Of a stretch of 64,000 nt of DNA, positions 22,350 through 34,389 are shown piece by piece. The position numbers and the translations under genes were made by a program. The DNA lies in the NCBI RefSeq assembly GCF_037893015.1, contig NC_133658.1, forward strand, positions 258,581,856 to 258,645,855. Reading direction: 5' to 3'. Each line of letters opens with the position of its first letter. The first letter of the stretch is position 1. Source of the DNA: Macrotis lagotis. Taxonomy: Eukaryota > Chordata > Mammalia > Peramelemorphia > Peramelidae. The notes under the pieces are model-generated. The model did no database searches. It saw only the letters and a list, made by a program, of their open reading frames with translations, and had not been told where the DNA came from.

Positions 22350-22460
22350 TAGTCTAAAACCTAATTTTAAATCTGATCTTACACAGTTATTATTTGTATG
22401 ATCTTGAGAAAATCGTTTAACTGTCTGCCTCAGTTCCTTAATCTATAACATAGAGATAGA
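22350..22460 (+). mobile_element. MIR-type SINE fragment
   Basis: 'tgatcttgagaaaatcgttt', 'aactgtctgcctcagttcct' and 'taatctataacatagagata' follow the MIR core order. It lies just before the RTE 5' end. Confidence 0.6.
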
Positions 22461-22479
22461 GGTGTAGGATATGTTCAAG

Positions 22480-25400
22480 GAAGACTAATACCTTGGTCTG
22501 AAGGTTGATGAGCCCTCTTAAGGACTACTTTCCACTTTTGATATCCACCAGAGACATCTAACCCTTATCTGTGGCTCCAAGAAACTGTAGCATATACAAA
22601 TGTCACACCCCAGTAAACAACTTCAGCAGGCAGGCTAAACTAGTTTGAGGATAACCAAGGGAGTCTCAAGCTCATTGGTGAGTAGTGGTGGTGTCTACCT
22701 CCAACATGTGAAGTCTTCCAGTAGTGGAATGGGCAGAGGAGAATATTTTTTTTTTTACAATGGCCATGATCCCAGGTGAAACAATTGCTGTGGAGATCTT
22801 AGAGCTTGGTTAGACATCAAAGATGTCAAGGTCATTCACTACATCTAAAGCCATCACCAGTTGTCTTGACTCTGTCTTGCTATGTTGGATCATGATGACT
22901 TTGGAGCAGAGAGTGAGGCGGTTGATTTCCTGCAGTTCTACCTCACTTAAATCCAGTGCACACAACAAATGATATCACTCATAACCATTCCTCAAAATCC
23001 TGTGATGTCAGGCAAATAAGGAAGCAACAGGAGAAGATACATTGGAAGTTATAGTTACAACTCTACACACAGCAGGCCTAGGCCATAGAGTGGTTTCTCC
23101 ACTGAAAGCAGCAGTGGGATTCAGCAGCCCAGGTAACTGAAGAGACCTTTTTAGTATTGCACTGCTCACCTCCTCATGAGAGAAATGGACTAGAAAAGGT
23201 GCTCTAAATATTGTCTGCTTCCCCAACCTTGGCCTGATTACTGAAGCAGGCAGGGGATCCCATGGTATGGTTGAGACACAAAAACAATCTACAAAATTTC
23301 TTCAAAGAAGATTCCACTCAACATCAGTGCATGGAATAGACAACACAAGATGCAATAGACCTGAAAGAACAGCTCATGTTGCAAGAGAACTCAACACAGG
23401 GCAGTTAGGTGGCATAGAGGATAGGGGCACTGGCCCTGGAATAAGGAGGACCTGAGTTCAAATCTGGCCTCAGACACTTAATAATTGTCTAGCTGTGTGA
23501 CCTTGGGCAAGTCACTTAACCCTATTCCCTTAAATAAAAAAAAATAATAATTTTTTAAAAAGATATAACTCAACAGGTGTGGTATTCAAATAGCAACCTT
23601 GAGTGAAAAAAACTGGCAAATGAAAGCCAGCTTATTGAAGTTGGAGATGCATACATGTTTTTCTGTAATGGTCACAGTGAAAGGAAATGCTGTGAAGCTG
23701 AGGTAGGTGTTGCAATCTAATCTAGTCAATATTCTTGAATGCCTAGACAGGCTCATGACAATGAGGTTGACACTTCCAATAAAATACAATGCCACCATCA
23801 TCAGCTCCTAGGCTCCTACTATGAGGAACACTGATGAAGTTAAAGAGACCTGGAGACCCTTATCATCAATGTACCCAAAGAGGATAAAATTATACTTCTG
23901 GGTGACTTTAATGCTAGAATAAGCTCAGATTACCAGACACAGCAGTGTCTTTGGGAGGAATGGAGTTGGAAACAGCAACAGCAATGGTCACCTTCTACTG
24001 AAGACTAGTGTATCTTATGACCTTCTCATCACAAAACTGTCTTATATTTACCTAAACACTAAAACTTCCTGAATGTCCTCTTGTAGCAAACATTGACATC
24101 TATTAGACTATATGATTGTATGAAAAGAAGGACAGTTTGTGAGAGTGACAAAGGCAATTTGTGAGGCAGAGTGCTGGACCGATCACAGACTTAGTCTCTC
24201 TAAGCTAAATATTCATATTCAACCAAAGTGATGGCCCCAATTCAAAATAAAAACTAGAAGAATTAATGTCAAGAGATTAGAATGTCTCTCTGAGCAGGAA
24301 CAGTTTGTTGCTAACTTGGACGGAAAACTGAGCCAACATACAGTTGACAATAATGGAGCAGAAAAAACATAGGCAATTTCAGAGAGCTTGTGTACAGCAC
24401 TGTATTTACTCACCTGAGCTAGAACACATACAAACATGAAGAGTTTCGATGAAAATGCTGGGGAAATACAGAAACTGCTAAATGAAAACTGAGAATTCCA
24501 CAGGGTTTACAAGTAGGAGAGTTCATCTGTTTCTAAGAAGTTAGCATTTAATTACTTCAAAAGTCCAGAAGTTTAGAAAGCACTCCACTCAGTAAGAAGG
24601 AAGATGAAAATCAATTTTATGCATGCAATAACAAACAAAATTGCTTTTATGATGCTCTGAAGACTATTAATGGGTCAAAGACATATGATGCATCTCAACA
24701 ACTGAGTGCTGATGGATCCACATGATTAAAAAAGAGGGTCATGATGCTAGAGAGATTGGCTGAATAGTTCCATAGTGTTCTTTACAGATCATAATCATCA
24801 ATCAATGCAGAAGTAATTGTTTACCTCAAGTTGAAGTCAATCATTCCTTAACTGAAGTTACAATTGAAGAAGTTTTGAATGCCATTAGGCTCCTTTGAAG
24901 TGGCAAAGCATCTGGTGCTAATTCTATTCCAATTAAATTCTACAAGGTGGGGTTCCATTGCTCATCCAAAAACTGATCAAAATTTTCCAGTTATATGGTA
25001 GTAAGAGGTTATCCTCCGATAATACAAGTATACTTCTATCATCCATCTCTATAAAAGGGAATAGAAGATTGTCCTGTGATAATCACAGGGCTATTTATTT
25101 TTTTAGTCATTGCTGGTAAGATTCTTGCCATAGTACTTCTCAAGAGGTTGATCCTTCACCTGGAAGTTGGTCACCTCCCTAAAAGATAGTGTGGCTTCAG
25201 AAAGGGCAGAGGAGCACTTGATATGGTGTTTCCTTCCTGACAACTCCAGGAAAATGCCTGGAACACAATAGAGGTCTGTATGCAACATTTGTAGATCTGA
25301 CCATATCCTTTGATATCACCAGTTTCAAGGTGTTTGTGGGAAATTATGTCAAAATTTGATTACTTGGGGAAGTTTATCAGTATTGTATATCAATTTCATG

Positions 25401-26640
25401 ATAGTATGTATGCCCAAGTTCTGGATAGTGGACAATACTCTCAAGATTTTCCAGTTACCAATGGAGTAAAACAAGGATGTGTCCTTGTACCCAGACTTTT
25501 TAACATGATATTTTCAGCCATGCCATCAAAATTCTTCACTGAGGATGAACATGGTCTCAAGGTCAGATACCGAACTGATGGCAAATTCTTCAATTTGAAA
25601 AGGTTTCAAACCAAGACTAAAGTGGAGGGAGTAATGATGCATGATCTTCTGATTGCAGATGATTGTGCACTCATTGCAGTTTCTGAAGCTGAGATGCAGC
25701 AAAGTATGGGTCAATTCACTCCTGCTTGTATTAATCATGTCTAACAATTAACACCAAGAAAACATAGATGCCCCATCATCCAGCACCACCTCATCCATAT
25801 ATGGATCCATTGAATACAGCAAATGGAGAAAGTTAACTTACCTTGGCAGTGTCCTTTCCAAGGAAGTACACATTGACAATGAGGTTGACACTCTCATTGC
25901 CAGATCTAACTCAGTATTTGGGAGGCTCTGAAAGAAAATAGGGGAGAGAAGAGCTATTAGACTGACTACCAAACTGAAGATCCAGAATCATTGTGCTGAC
26001 CTAATTGCTATATGCCTGTGAAACCTAAACAGTCTACCAGTGCCATGTCAGGAAACTGAATCTATTCCATTTAAATTGTCTTAGGGAGAATCTGAAGATC
26101 ACCTGGCAGAAGAAGAAACAAACACTGAGTTCCTTTATGGAACTAAACAGCCTTGCATTCCAACAGTACTACAGAGAGTGCAACTATGATGGGCTGAGCA
26201 CATTGTTTTAATGCCAGACATATGCTTGCCAAAAAAACCCTATTCTGATGGATAATTCACAAAGGACAAGTGCTCACAGGGTGGTCAGAAGTGATACTAA
26301 GACACCTTGAAGGTCTCATTGAAGAACTTTAGAATTGTTTGTACAAGATGGGAGACATTGGCACAGGACCACTCAGAATGGCATGCCTTTATCAATGAGG
26401 GTGCTATACTCTATGAGAAAGGCAGAATTGAGCAACTCAAACTAAACATGACATCAATAAGTTTAGAGTACCCACCCCTGGTGATTACATGGACTATTTG
26501 TGCCCAACCTATGGTAGACCATTAAGAGCTCATACTGGTCTGATCAGCCAGAATAGAAAACACTGCAATTGTCTCAAATATAGTGATGTCACTTTGGTCT
26601 TCTTCAATAAAGAAGGACAAGTACCAACCAACCTACCAAA
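22480..26640 (+). mobile_element. RTE-type LINE, nearly complete, degraded
   Basis: The copy has a 5' region (22480-23260), an apurinic endonuclease (about 23300-24250), a reverse transcriptase (about 24850-25720), a C-terminal extension and a short 3' end. Endonuclease evidence includes NTRCNRPERTAHVARELN (23340-23393) and, near 23900, a LGDFNAR-like block. Reverse transcriptase evidence is TNGVKQGCVLVPRLFNMIF, then HDLLIADDCALIAVSEAEMQ (about 25645-25700); IADD is the catalytic box, usually YADD or FADD. The C-terminal part (26300-26560) keeps MKVSLKNF..WETLAQDH and a degenerate CPTYGR zinc-finger-like piece. The 3' end 'gtgatgtcactttggtcttc' is typical of marsupial RTE and has no poly(A). 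The longest open frame is 144 codons (25310-25744), so it is inactive. A SINE split the endonuclease at 23397. The sequence is unlike BovB (NGVKQGC and DDCAL rather than KGVRQGC and DDTTL). Confidence 0.83.
23397..23566 (+). mobile_element. Marsupial CORE-SINE inside the RTE endonuclease
   Basis: 'gggcagttaggtggcataga' head, 'gagttcaaatctggcctcag' core, 'gtgaccttgggcaagtcact' tail, then A-rich. Flanked by aactcaaca at 23388-23396 and 23567-23575. RTE sequence continues on either side, so this SINE is younger than the RTE. The core spelling 'gtgtgaccttgggcaagtc' is a little different from most copies here and may mark another subfamily. Confidence 0.92.
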
Positions 26641-26775
26641 ACACAGATAAGAATAACATCCACCTCCCAAGGTTATCATGAGAATCAAATGAGATATTTA
26701 TTGTATAGTGCTTAGTATACTGCCTGCCACAAAACAGGTGCTGCATAAACATTAGCCTTTATTATTATTAAGCAG
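26641..26775 (+). mobile_element. MIR-type SINE 3' part
   Basis: 'ccacctcccaaggttatcat', 'gagaatcaaatgagatattt', 'gtgcttagtatactgcctgc', 'gctgcataaacattagcctt' is the MIR 3' region. It begins exactly where the RTE ends, so the RTE probably inserted into it or next to it; I did not find its other half with certainty. Confidence 0.7.
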
Positions 26776-26779
26776 GATC

Positions 26780-27165
26780 TGAATACAGGTGTTATTGATT
26801 CCAAGTAATGGTTATGCAAACAACAAGAGATATGATTTAAAAGAAATGTTTTTGAAGTTTTCCTCTCACACTGCATTCCTTTCAAGAACAGAACTCATGA
26901 GTATGCAATGATTTTAATACTGCCAAAACATAAAAATAAGCTCTTATAAAAACTTTTTTCTTTATTACAAGGCCAAACTAATTTGTGTGCGTATGTTCAC
27001 AGACATGAAGAAATCACTTTGTAAGTTTTAAAGACATTAAAAAACTTGGTTTTTAAAAACAAAAGATATACTTCTTCATTTTCTACTTCACAAATGTACA
27101 AAAAACTGAATTAAAGGTATAAAAAGAATGGTGCTACAATTCAAACTTATGGTCAAATTAATGAA
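26780..27165. other. Unassigned sequence
   Basis: Nothing recognised. Confidence 0.4.
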
Positions 27166-27169
27166 AAAT

Positions 27170-27395
27170 CATTAATAACTATGATTTATATAGAACCTTA
27201 TGTTTTACAAAGTACTTTACCCTTATCTCATTCCATGTTCACAATAAATCTGTGAGGTTAATTTTATTATGAATTCCATTTTACAAAAGGGGAAACTGAG
27301 ATCAAAAGAAGTTAAATGACCTCCCCTGGGCCATCTTATTCCTGACTCTAAGTCATGCTACCTACTACTCCATCTAGCTTCTCTAAGAGGCTAAA
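27170..27395 (-). mobile_element. MIR/THER-type CORE-SINE, antisense
   Basis: 'ttacaaagtactttaccctt', 'atctcattccatgttcacaa', 'ctgtgaggttaattttatta', 'caaaaggggaaactgagatc', 'gaagttaaatgacctcccct' gives the whole antisense MIR order over about 220 bp. Diverged. Confidence 0.75.
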
Positions 27396-27439
27396 GGCAG
27401 TGCTAAGCCTTGCCAAACACAAAGGCAAAAGAAAAGACT

Positions 27440-27668
27440 GCCCTTTACCTCTCATGAAGTTCATAGCCAATGGATAGATTGTTGGACATGGATACCGGAA
27501 GACTTGAATTCGAATATAGTCTCAGGCACTCACTAGCTCTGTTACTAAGTTAGTCACTTAATCTCTGTTTCCCTTAATCCTCCAGAGAAGGAAATGGCAA
27601 GTCACTCTAATATTTTGCCAAGAAAACTATACAGAGTCAGAGTCATTTACAACTAAACAAGTGAACAA
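27440..27668 (+). mobile_element. MAR1-like marsupial SINE with RTE-type tail
   Basis: The tRNA-like head and core ('ggatagattgttggacatgg', 'gacttgaattcgaatatagt', 'caggcactcactagctctgt') are followed by the MAR1 signature 'agagaaggaaatggcaagtc', 'ttgccaagaaaactatacag' and a tail 'caactaaacaagtgaacaag'. MAR1 ends like BovB/RTE elements, which are thought to mobilise it; an RTE of BovB type lies at 29.06-30.74 kb. Confidence 0.75.
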
Positions 27669-27669
27669 G

Positions 27670-29055
27670 TAGGAGAGAATGGATAAAAGGTATTCATATT
27701 TTATCTTTAATTTTACCAGGATTTTCTGAAGAACCATAGAGGAATCAATTGTTATACCTTTCCTATAATAGTGTCAGTGCTGGTTTTAGGAATGTAAAAT
27801 TGGGAGAAGTAGGGAGGGAGCGTAGGCATAGGCATAGTCTCTGGTTCAAATAGCAAGGTTCTCGTCAAATATTTGACAAGAATAAAATGAAGCATAGGAA
27901 TAGAAGTTGGCAGGTTATCAGACAATTCATCAGGAGCCCAGAGAAACCAGTGCCAAATGGTAGGACATGTCCTACCTTGTATCTCTTCCAAACAAGTATC
28001 AGTTGTACTTATTCATCCTTACATCCTATTGGGGAGAGATACTTATTCACTTGACAATGACTTTATCTTTGGCTATTCCTCATGTCCTTTCTTTAAGATG
28101 AATGACTTTCCTTTCAAATCTGGCCTTTGAAGAAAAAGGCAGGTTCCTACTACAAGGCCAACCCAAAGTGATGTTGCTCTATCCACTATTACTGATTCAT
28201 TTACATAGAGAATACCTGCAAAACAATTCTCTCAGCCCTGAGAAGTTGTATAAATGGAACAATAACTCAGTTCTAACTCCCAGTCCCTCATCCAAAGATC
28301 AGCTTCTGGAAAATTACTACTATTTTAATTTTATCTCTCTCCTCCCAGGTACTGCTATTACCTCTCTCAGAGCTCCATTCCTACACACAATTTAGCAATG
28401 GGGGTTGTTAAAGGCTTTATCACACTTGCCAAGTTAAAAGACAAAGTAAGCATTTCAAGACAAAGCAGTTAAAGAATTTTTAGGAAAAAAAAAGATGTTT
28501 CCTTTCAGACAGGGAGATGGTATCGGGTTCATACCCTTTCAAAAACAGGAAGGAAAAAGATTGGATAAAAATGACTGTTCTCCAGTATTATCCATGTTGC
28601 AGATATGACCAAAAAAGATTCACTTTGTTTTGGAACTGGAAGTTCAGCAATGACAGTCTTTTGCCTCTTTTGCCTCTTTTACTTCATTAGTAGCTACATC
28701 TCCACTGCTGATCCCAGACATTTCTTTGTGCCTCTTGGGTCTTTTGTGCTTCTCTCCTTTCACAAATTCCATGGAATAAGAGGAAAAATCTGTTAGTCAA
28801 ATGCAAGCCATTAGTTCCAAGGTCCCTACTGCTTAAGAATGAGAATAGAGGAATATAGGAAATATCTAGTCCTGATGGCCCTGGCAACTCCTAGAGGTGG
28901 TATGTCTTAGAAATCTATACTTTGGTAAGGTGAAAGAATGAGAACCACTTTTCCTTACTACAAACTGTCACCAAGAATTTTTTGCCAGTAAGAAAAATGT
29001 CTGTGAATATGACAAATGTGGAACCTGTGAATTTAGAAGATAAGAGTCAGTCACA
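27670..29055. other. Unassigned, mostly unique sequence
   Basis: No repeat or gene recognised. Open frames here (27991-27752 minus, 28102-28395 plus, 28605-28796 plus) are under 100 codons with no familiar motif. Confidence 0.4.
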
Positions 29056-29059
29056 TCAC

Positions 29060-30735
29060 ATTCTTTATGTCCCCATGAATTAGAGCACTACATGCCCTTT
29101 TAGCATCTACTATTTCCTGAAGCCTGTCAAACACTGTGTTTCTAACTTCCATGACATTATCTCACCATCTCATTCTCTGCCATTGTCTTTTCCTTTTACC
29201 TTTAATATTTTTCGACATGGATCTTTTCCAGTGAGTCTTGTCTTCTCATTGTATAGTCAAAGGATTTAAGCTTTACTTTCTACTTGACCTTCTACTGAGT
29301 AATCTGAAGAAATTTTTTAAAGTATTGATGGATTTTATTACATTGATAACAGGGACTTTCAGAAGTCTTTTCTTGCACCCCAGTTTGAAAGCAGTTTTCT
29401 TTAAAATCACAACTCTAACAATTACTGTTTGAAAACTATACCTTTGACCATATGCATCATTGTTGACATGGTGATAGCTCTGATTTTTAGTATATTGTCC
29501 AAATTTGTCATAGTTTTTCTTCTAAGAAACAAGCATCATTGTATTCATGACTGCAGTCTCCATCTGCAATGATCTTTGAGACTAAGAATAAAAATCTTTC
29601 AGTGCTTCCATTTCTTCTCTCTTATTGCCAGGAAGTGATGAAGCAAATTGCCATGATCTTAAATTTATTTAAGTCAAACTTAAGGACAGTTTTAACACTC
29701 TTCTCTTTCACTCTCATCAAGAGGCTTTTTAATTCTTCTCATGTTTTGCGATTCAATTGGTATTGTCAGCATATCTGTGATTGTTGATATTTTTCCCAGC
29801 AACTTTAATTCTAGTTTTTGATTCATCCCTGTTTCGCATTTCACATGATGAACTTTCCATATAATTCAAATAAATAAAGTGAAAGTATACATCCTTATTT
29901 ACTCCATTTTCAATTTTAATCCAATCAGTTATTCAATATTCAGTTTTAACTTTTGCTTCTTTGAATATAAACAGGTTCCTCAAGGAGACAAGTAAGATGA
30001 TCTTGTATTGCTGCTTCTTTAACAACTTGATGCATTTTATTATGATTCAGTCAAAGGTTTTATTTAGTTTGGTCAATGGAGTGAAAGCATTTTTCCCCAG
30101 AACTCCTTTGCTTTCTCTGTAATCCAATGAATACTGGAAATTTGGTCCTAGTTCCTCTACCTCTTCAAAAACCATTCTTTTCTTCTAGTAATTCTCAATT
30201 CACATATTTTTGAAGCTTAGCTTGCAGAATCTTAATCACAGATTTGTAAGAATATGAATGGTAAGTTGAATATTCTTTGGCATTGCCTTTCTTCAGCATT
30301 GGGACATAAACAATGACGACTGGTGAGCAAATTTGTTGGCATATTGAGTATAGCACTTTAACAGCAACTGTCTTTTAGGATTTTAAATAGGTCAGATGTA
30401 ATTCTATCACCTTCACTAGCCTTATTCTTAGCAATTTTTGCTAAGGTTGATTTGACTTTATTCTCTAGAATGTCTGACTCTAGATCAGTAAAGACACCAT
30501 CATAAGCAATGGGTGATGTTGATTTTTTCTCATATCGGTCATCTGTATATTATTGCAAACTTAATCTATTCTATTTCCCTTAAGTTTGTAGTATTTACCT
30601 CTTTTATTGGGCTGATTTTTAATGAAATGTTCCTTAATTATCTTTAATTTTCTAGATGTATCTTTTCTTTCTCAGTTTATTATCTGCTTCTGCTTCTTTG
30701 CTGATTGTTCAGAAAAGATAAGTTTATGTCCCAAT
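29060..30735 (-). mobile_element. BovB-like RTE LINE fragment, antisense
   Basis: The plus strand matches, block by block and in order, the antisense of ruminant and reptile BovB as I remember it: 'cttttccagtgagtc', 'gcaccccagtttgaaagcag', 'atgactgcagtctccatctg', 'ctctcatcaagaggcttttt', 'agaactcctttgctttctct', 'ttctttggcattgcctttct', 'aatgaaatgttccttaatta'. This covers the part from the endonuclease/reverse transcriptase linker (near 30700) through reverse transcriptase (around 30.3-29.7 kb) to the C-terminal coding region (near 29.1 kb). The endonuclease and 5' end are missing, and no tail is clear at the low end. Frames are broken throughout. It is a different lineage from the RTE at 22480-26640. 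Confidence 0.85.
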
Positions 30736-30894
30736 AATAAAGAAATACCAAAGTATGTTCAAATTACCAAACATTTTGCTAATTTCACACCCTAAACAAG
30801 TATATGTCTCAATAGTTTGGGAGTTTAGTCTGATAACTATAGATGTCACAGAATGAAATAAATGTCAATGATTGCAGGTAGAATGTCACCTGTG

Positions 30895-30990
30895 TAATAA
30901 AAGAGATAGACTGAAAGACAGAGACAAACAGACTCAAAGTCAGAGAGAGGGAAAGACAGTGAGAGGCAGAAGGTGAGAGAGTTAAATAGA
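30895..30990. repeat. Purine-rich simple sequence (GACAGA-like)
   Basis: 'gagatagactgaaagacaga' and similar units to about 30985. Confidence 0.75.
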
Positions 30991-31039
30991 CAGTATTTTG
31001 GTTATAATATCTAACAGAGTTAGAAAGACAGGAATTGGA

Positions 31040-31225
31040 ATCTGCTTTCAGATATTTGTTAGCTATGTTACCCTGGGTAAGTCACTTAACTTCTCTCAAT
31101 GTTAATTATCTCATTAGTAAAATGGATTAATAGTAACACCTCTCTTGTGGGGACCAAATGTGATAACACATGCAAAAAACTTTGTAAATATTCAAGCTCT
31201 ATATGAATGCTATTATTATTTGGGT
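31040..31225 (+). mobile_element. MIR-type SINE
   Basis: 'attggaatctgctttcagat', 'accctgggtaagtcacttaa', 'cttctctcaatgttaattat', 'ctcattagtaaaatggatta', 'aactttgtaaatattcaagc' is the MIR order, close to full length. Confidence 0.75.
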
Positions 31226-31429
31226 CTTTTTGTATTTCTGAATACTCATCACAGAATTAAAAACATTTGTTTCCCCCCATAGTAAAACCTCAAATGACTT
31301 TGAGAAGAAACACTTGTATTTCTCTTTGTCCCATTTAAATGATATTATTATTACTACTACTATTCAAAATAATAACTTACATTTATATATTGATTAAATA
31401 TTTGTAAAGGACATTGTGAATATTATTTC

Positions 31430-31530
31430 ATGAGTTAGACAAGGAAATGGCAAACCACGCAAGTATGTTTGCCAAGAAAACTCCAATAAGATCACAAAAA
31501 GTTAAACATGACTGAAACTACTGAACTACA
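31430..31530 (+). mobile_element. MAR1-like SINE 3' end, 5'-truncated
   Basis: 'acaaggaaatggcaaaccac', 'gtatgtttgccaagaaaact', 'catgactgaaactactgaac' is the MAR1 3' segment with its BovB-like tail. Confidence 0.75.
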
Positions 31531-31534
31531 AAAA

Positions 31535-32390
31535 CTTCCTGATTCCATATCTAACACTCTATTCACTGATTGTAGCCCCATAGCTTACCAAGTTATTTCT
31601 GGTTATGAAGAGTAAGAATAACTGTTTCTTGAACATATTTTAATAACAAATAAGTGCAATATGCCTCTAGAGTCTTCAGGGATTCCTCTTAGAGAGATTT
31701 TACATGGGATAAGAACCACATAAGATGAACTTTGAGGACTTGAAAGACGCATACCTGAAAGGAGTTGCCATAACAAAATGATCCTGGGACCAAAATCACA
31801 GCATAGATGTTTTTTTAACAAGAAACAAAAGAGGTAAGTTGATTATATCTTGTGCTATTGATCAATTCTGCATTATGAAAAGATTTTAAGACTCATTATA
31901 AATATTACATTTAATATATATGTTAGAATTCTTATGATCCAACAGTACTGTAGCATCATTAAGTTAAAGTAATGTGTTAGATTTTGAAATGAACAATTGA
32001 CCAACAAATGTTCTTCCTGAGTTAAACTTGAATAGATTAAAAGAAATTTAAATTAATGAGAATCATCTGCATCCTAGTCAGGAATGAGGTAGTCTTATGC
32101 TTTTATAATATAGATCAATTTCTCAAAGTAATAAGGTTGATAGAGTGAAAAAGACTAAGATGGACAGCTAGACAAATAGATAGATATAGAGAAAGATAGA
32201 GAAGGAAAGGAAGAGAGGGAGAAGAGGAACATAACACAGAAAGGAGGAAAATTTTCACCATAATTAACTCTTGCTTAAGCAGGTATATCCATGAATATGT
32301 ATTCATTTGCCAAAGAATGTAGGTCTGGGTCAAAACAAAGCAATTGTAGATAGGGACAAATCATATCAAATATATATTTCTTTATTCTAA
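31535..32390. other. Unassigned sequence with a GATA/GAGA-rich stretch
   Basis: No gene or named repeat. 32155-32235 is purine-rich ('agatagatatagagaaagat'). Confidence 0.4.
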
Positions 32391-32391
32391 T

Positions 32392-33255
32392 AAGAACAGT
32401 TGGAGTTGTGAATGGATCCAACCTTTCTGGAGAGCAATAAAACTGTTCATACCCTTTGACCCATCAATTCCAATTCTAGGACTATATCCAGAAGAAACTG
32501 TAAAAAAGTGGAAAAAGTCCTACATGTTCCAAAATATTAATAGCAGTCCTTTGTGTAGCAGCAAAGAATTGCAAATTGAGGGGAATCCCCATAAATTGGG
32601 TAATGGCTAAACAAGTTATGGTACATGAATACTATGGAATATTATTGTTCTATAAGAAACAATAAATGGTCAAACTCTAGAGAAGCATGGAATGATGCTG
32701 ATCAAAGGGAGTAGACATTAACATTATGAGATGAACAACCTTGATGGAAGCAACCCCTCTCTGCAGTCCAGAGAACTAGGACAACCATATTTGACAGATT
32801 ATGGACTATATTATCCCCAACTAGAGGAAGAAAAACAAAACAAAACAAAGTACACAGAACCCCGTCCCCCACAGAATCTGGTAAACACTTTATAAAAATT
32901 ATCTCTTATGTAACTCTTTCCCTTAATCCTAATTCTTCATACCAAAATTACTAATTTGTAAATATGTTTTAAAAAATGTATCGGGGCAGCTAGGTGGTGT
33001 AGTGGATAGAGCACTGGCCTTGGAGTCAGGAGTACCTGAGTTCAAGTCCAGCCTCAGACACTTAATAATTACCTGGCCATGTGGCCTTGGGCAAGCCACT
33101 TAACCCCATTGCCTTGCAAAAAACTAAAAAAAAATATGTATGTAAAATACTAACCTAACTGAGGGGAGGGTGGTTGGGAAGGGAGGGTGGAGGGAAACTT
33201 TGTAACTTGGAAATATATATTTGCAAATGGGTGTAAATAAATAAAAGTCCTTAGG
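32392..33255 (+). mobile_element. L1 LINE 3' end, 5'-truncated, split by a SINE
   Basis: It begins in the ORF2 C-terminus ('tggatccaacctttctggag', 'catacccttgacc'-type block, 'aatactatggaatattattg') and passes into the 3' untranslated region ('atggaagcaacccctctctg', 'tctagaggaagaaaaaca'-like, 'atactaacctaactgagggg', G-rich tract, A-rich tail). Same subfamily as 11872-12500 and 63515-64000. A sense SINE at 32982-33133 interrupts it. Confidence 0.83.
32982..33133 (+). mobile_element. Marsupial CORE-SINE inside an L1 3' untranslated region
   Basis: Clean copy: 'cggggcagctaggtggtgta' head, 'ggagtcaggagtacctgagt' core, 'ggccttgggcaagccactta' tail. 'aatgtat' occurs just before and 'atgtat' just after, a possible short target duplication. 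Confidence 0.93.
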
Positions 33256-33259
33256 AGTT

Positions 33260-34385
33260 AAAAAAGAAAGAAGAGTTTTTAATCTTCCTGTGGGATTAAT
33301 TTCATGGGCAGAGATATGTGAGAGGAAGTGAAAGTGTGTTTAAAGGCTGACAAAGTTGCTTTTGAGAGAGCTCACAATCAGGTTATGACCCAATTTTTTT
33401 TTTTATCTTCCCATTGGTTTATCATAGACATTCATTGGTCTCTAGAGTTTTTCTTTTGTCCCTAGGATTCACAGACCCCATTTTGGTAAGCACTATTGTA
33501 GAGACATGCTAAAAGTAAAATAGCGACTGAAAAGAGATTCAAATATATCATGTGTGGATGACAGGTTCACTTTCTTTTCAGTCTAACATCTCATATTGTA
33601 GTGGTGAGCAAGAAATAACAATAAACAACAATAATATTAATAGTAGTTCTATTTTTTTAGTAGTGTTATTTTGAGAAAGCTTTATGGAAAGCTAAACAAT
33701 TCCAATTAAAACATTATTTGTTCATGATGAATCATCTAGATCTTCATTTTTATCTTCATCATTAGGTGAAGTTGTCAATTCTGAAGAGTGAAGTGGAATA
33801 ATAAGATCCTCAGTAAAGACTGGAAATGTATTTGAAAATCAACTCAACAGCTGATTTACCTTAAAATAAACTGAAACCTTTTTATCCCTGGGTAAGTTAA
33901 ATAATATTTATTTAAATAAATATTCCTTTTATTTATGTACACAATTGCATGTGTATATAAACATACATAAATTGTTTTATGTGCATAGTTGTATCTAAAC
34001 ATATATGTAAAAACAAACATGACAAATGCATATATGCATTAACTATATTGATAAATATGTATATATCTATGTGTTGTTAAAGAAATATATTTATATCTGT
34101 AGAGTTATCTAGATATAATTACAATATTTCTATATCTGAATAGTTATTTATAAAATAAATTGGACATGTCTCAGAGGGAAGTCACTGAGAATAAGGAGTG
34201 AAGAGGGACATCCTATGTTAACATGCTCCTGATGCTTTCTCCTATCAAAGATAAATGAAATCTCTACTCTAACATTTACACTACAGATCCCACCAAGAGA
34301 AAGAGAAGTTTCACAGAACTTTTCAACTGTAGACATTGTGGAGGATTTTCAGTGGTCTTTGGGTAAAAAAGGGAAGTAAATTCCA
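33260..34385. other. Unassigned, AT-rich sequence
   Basis: No gene or repeat recognised. 33890-34140 is rich in TATATA and ACATA words. Confidence 0.4.
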
Positions 34386-34389
34386 GGAG

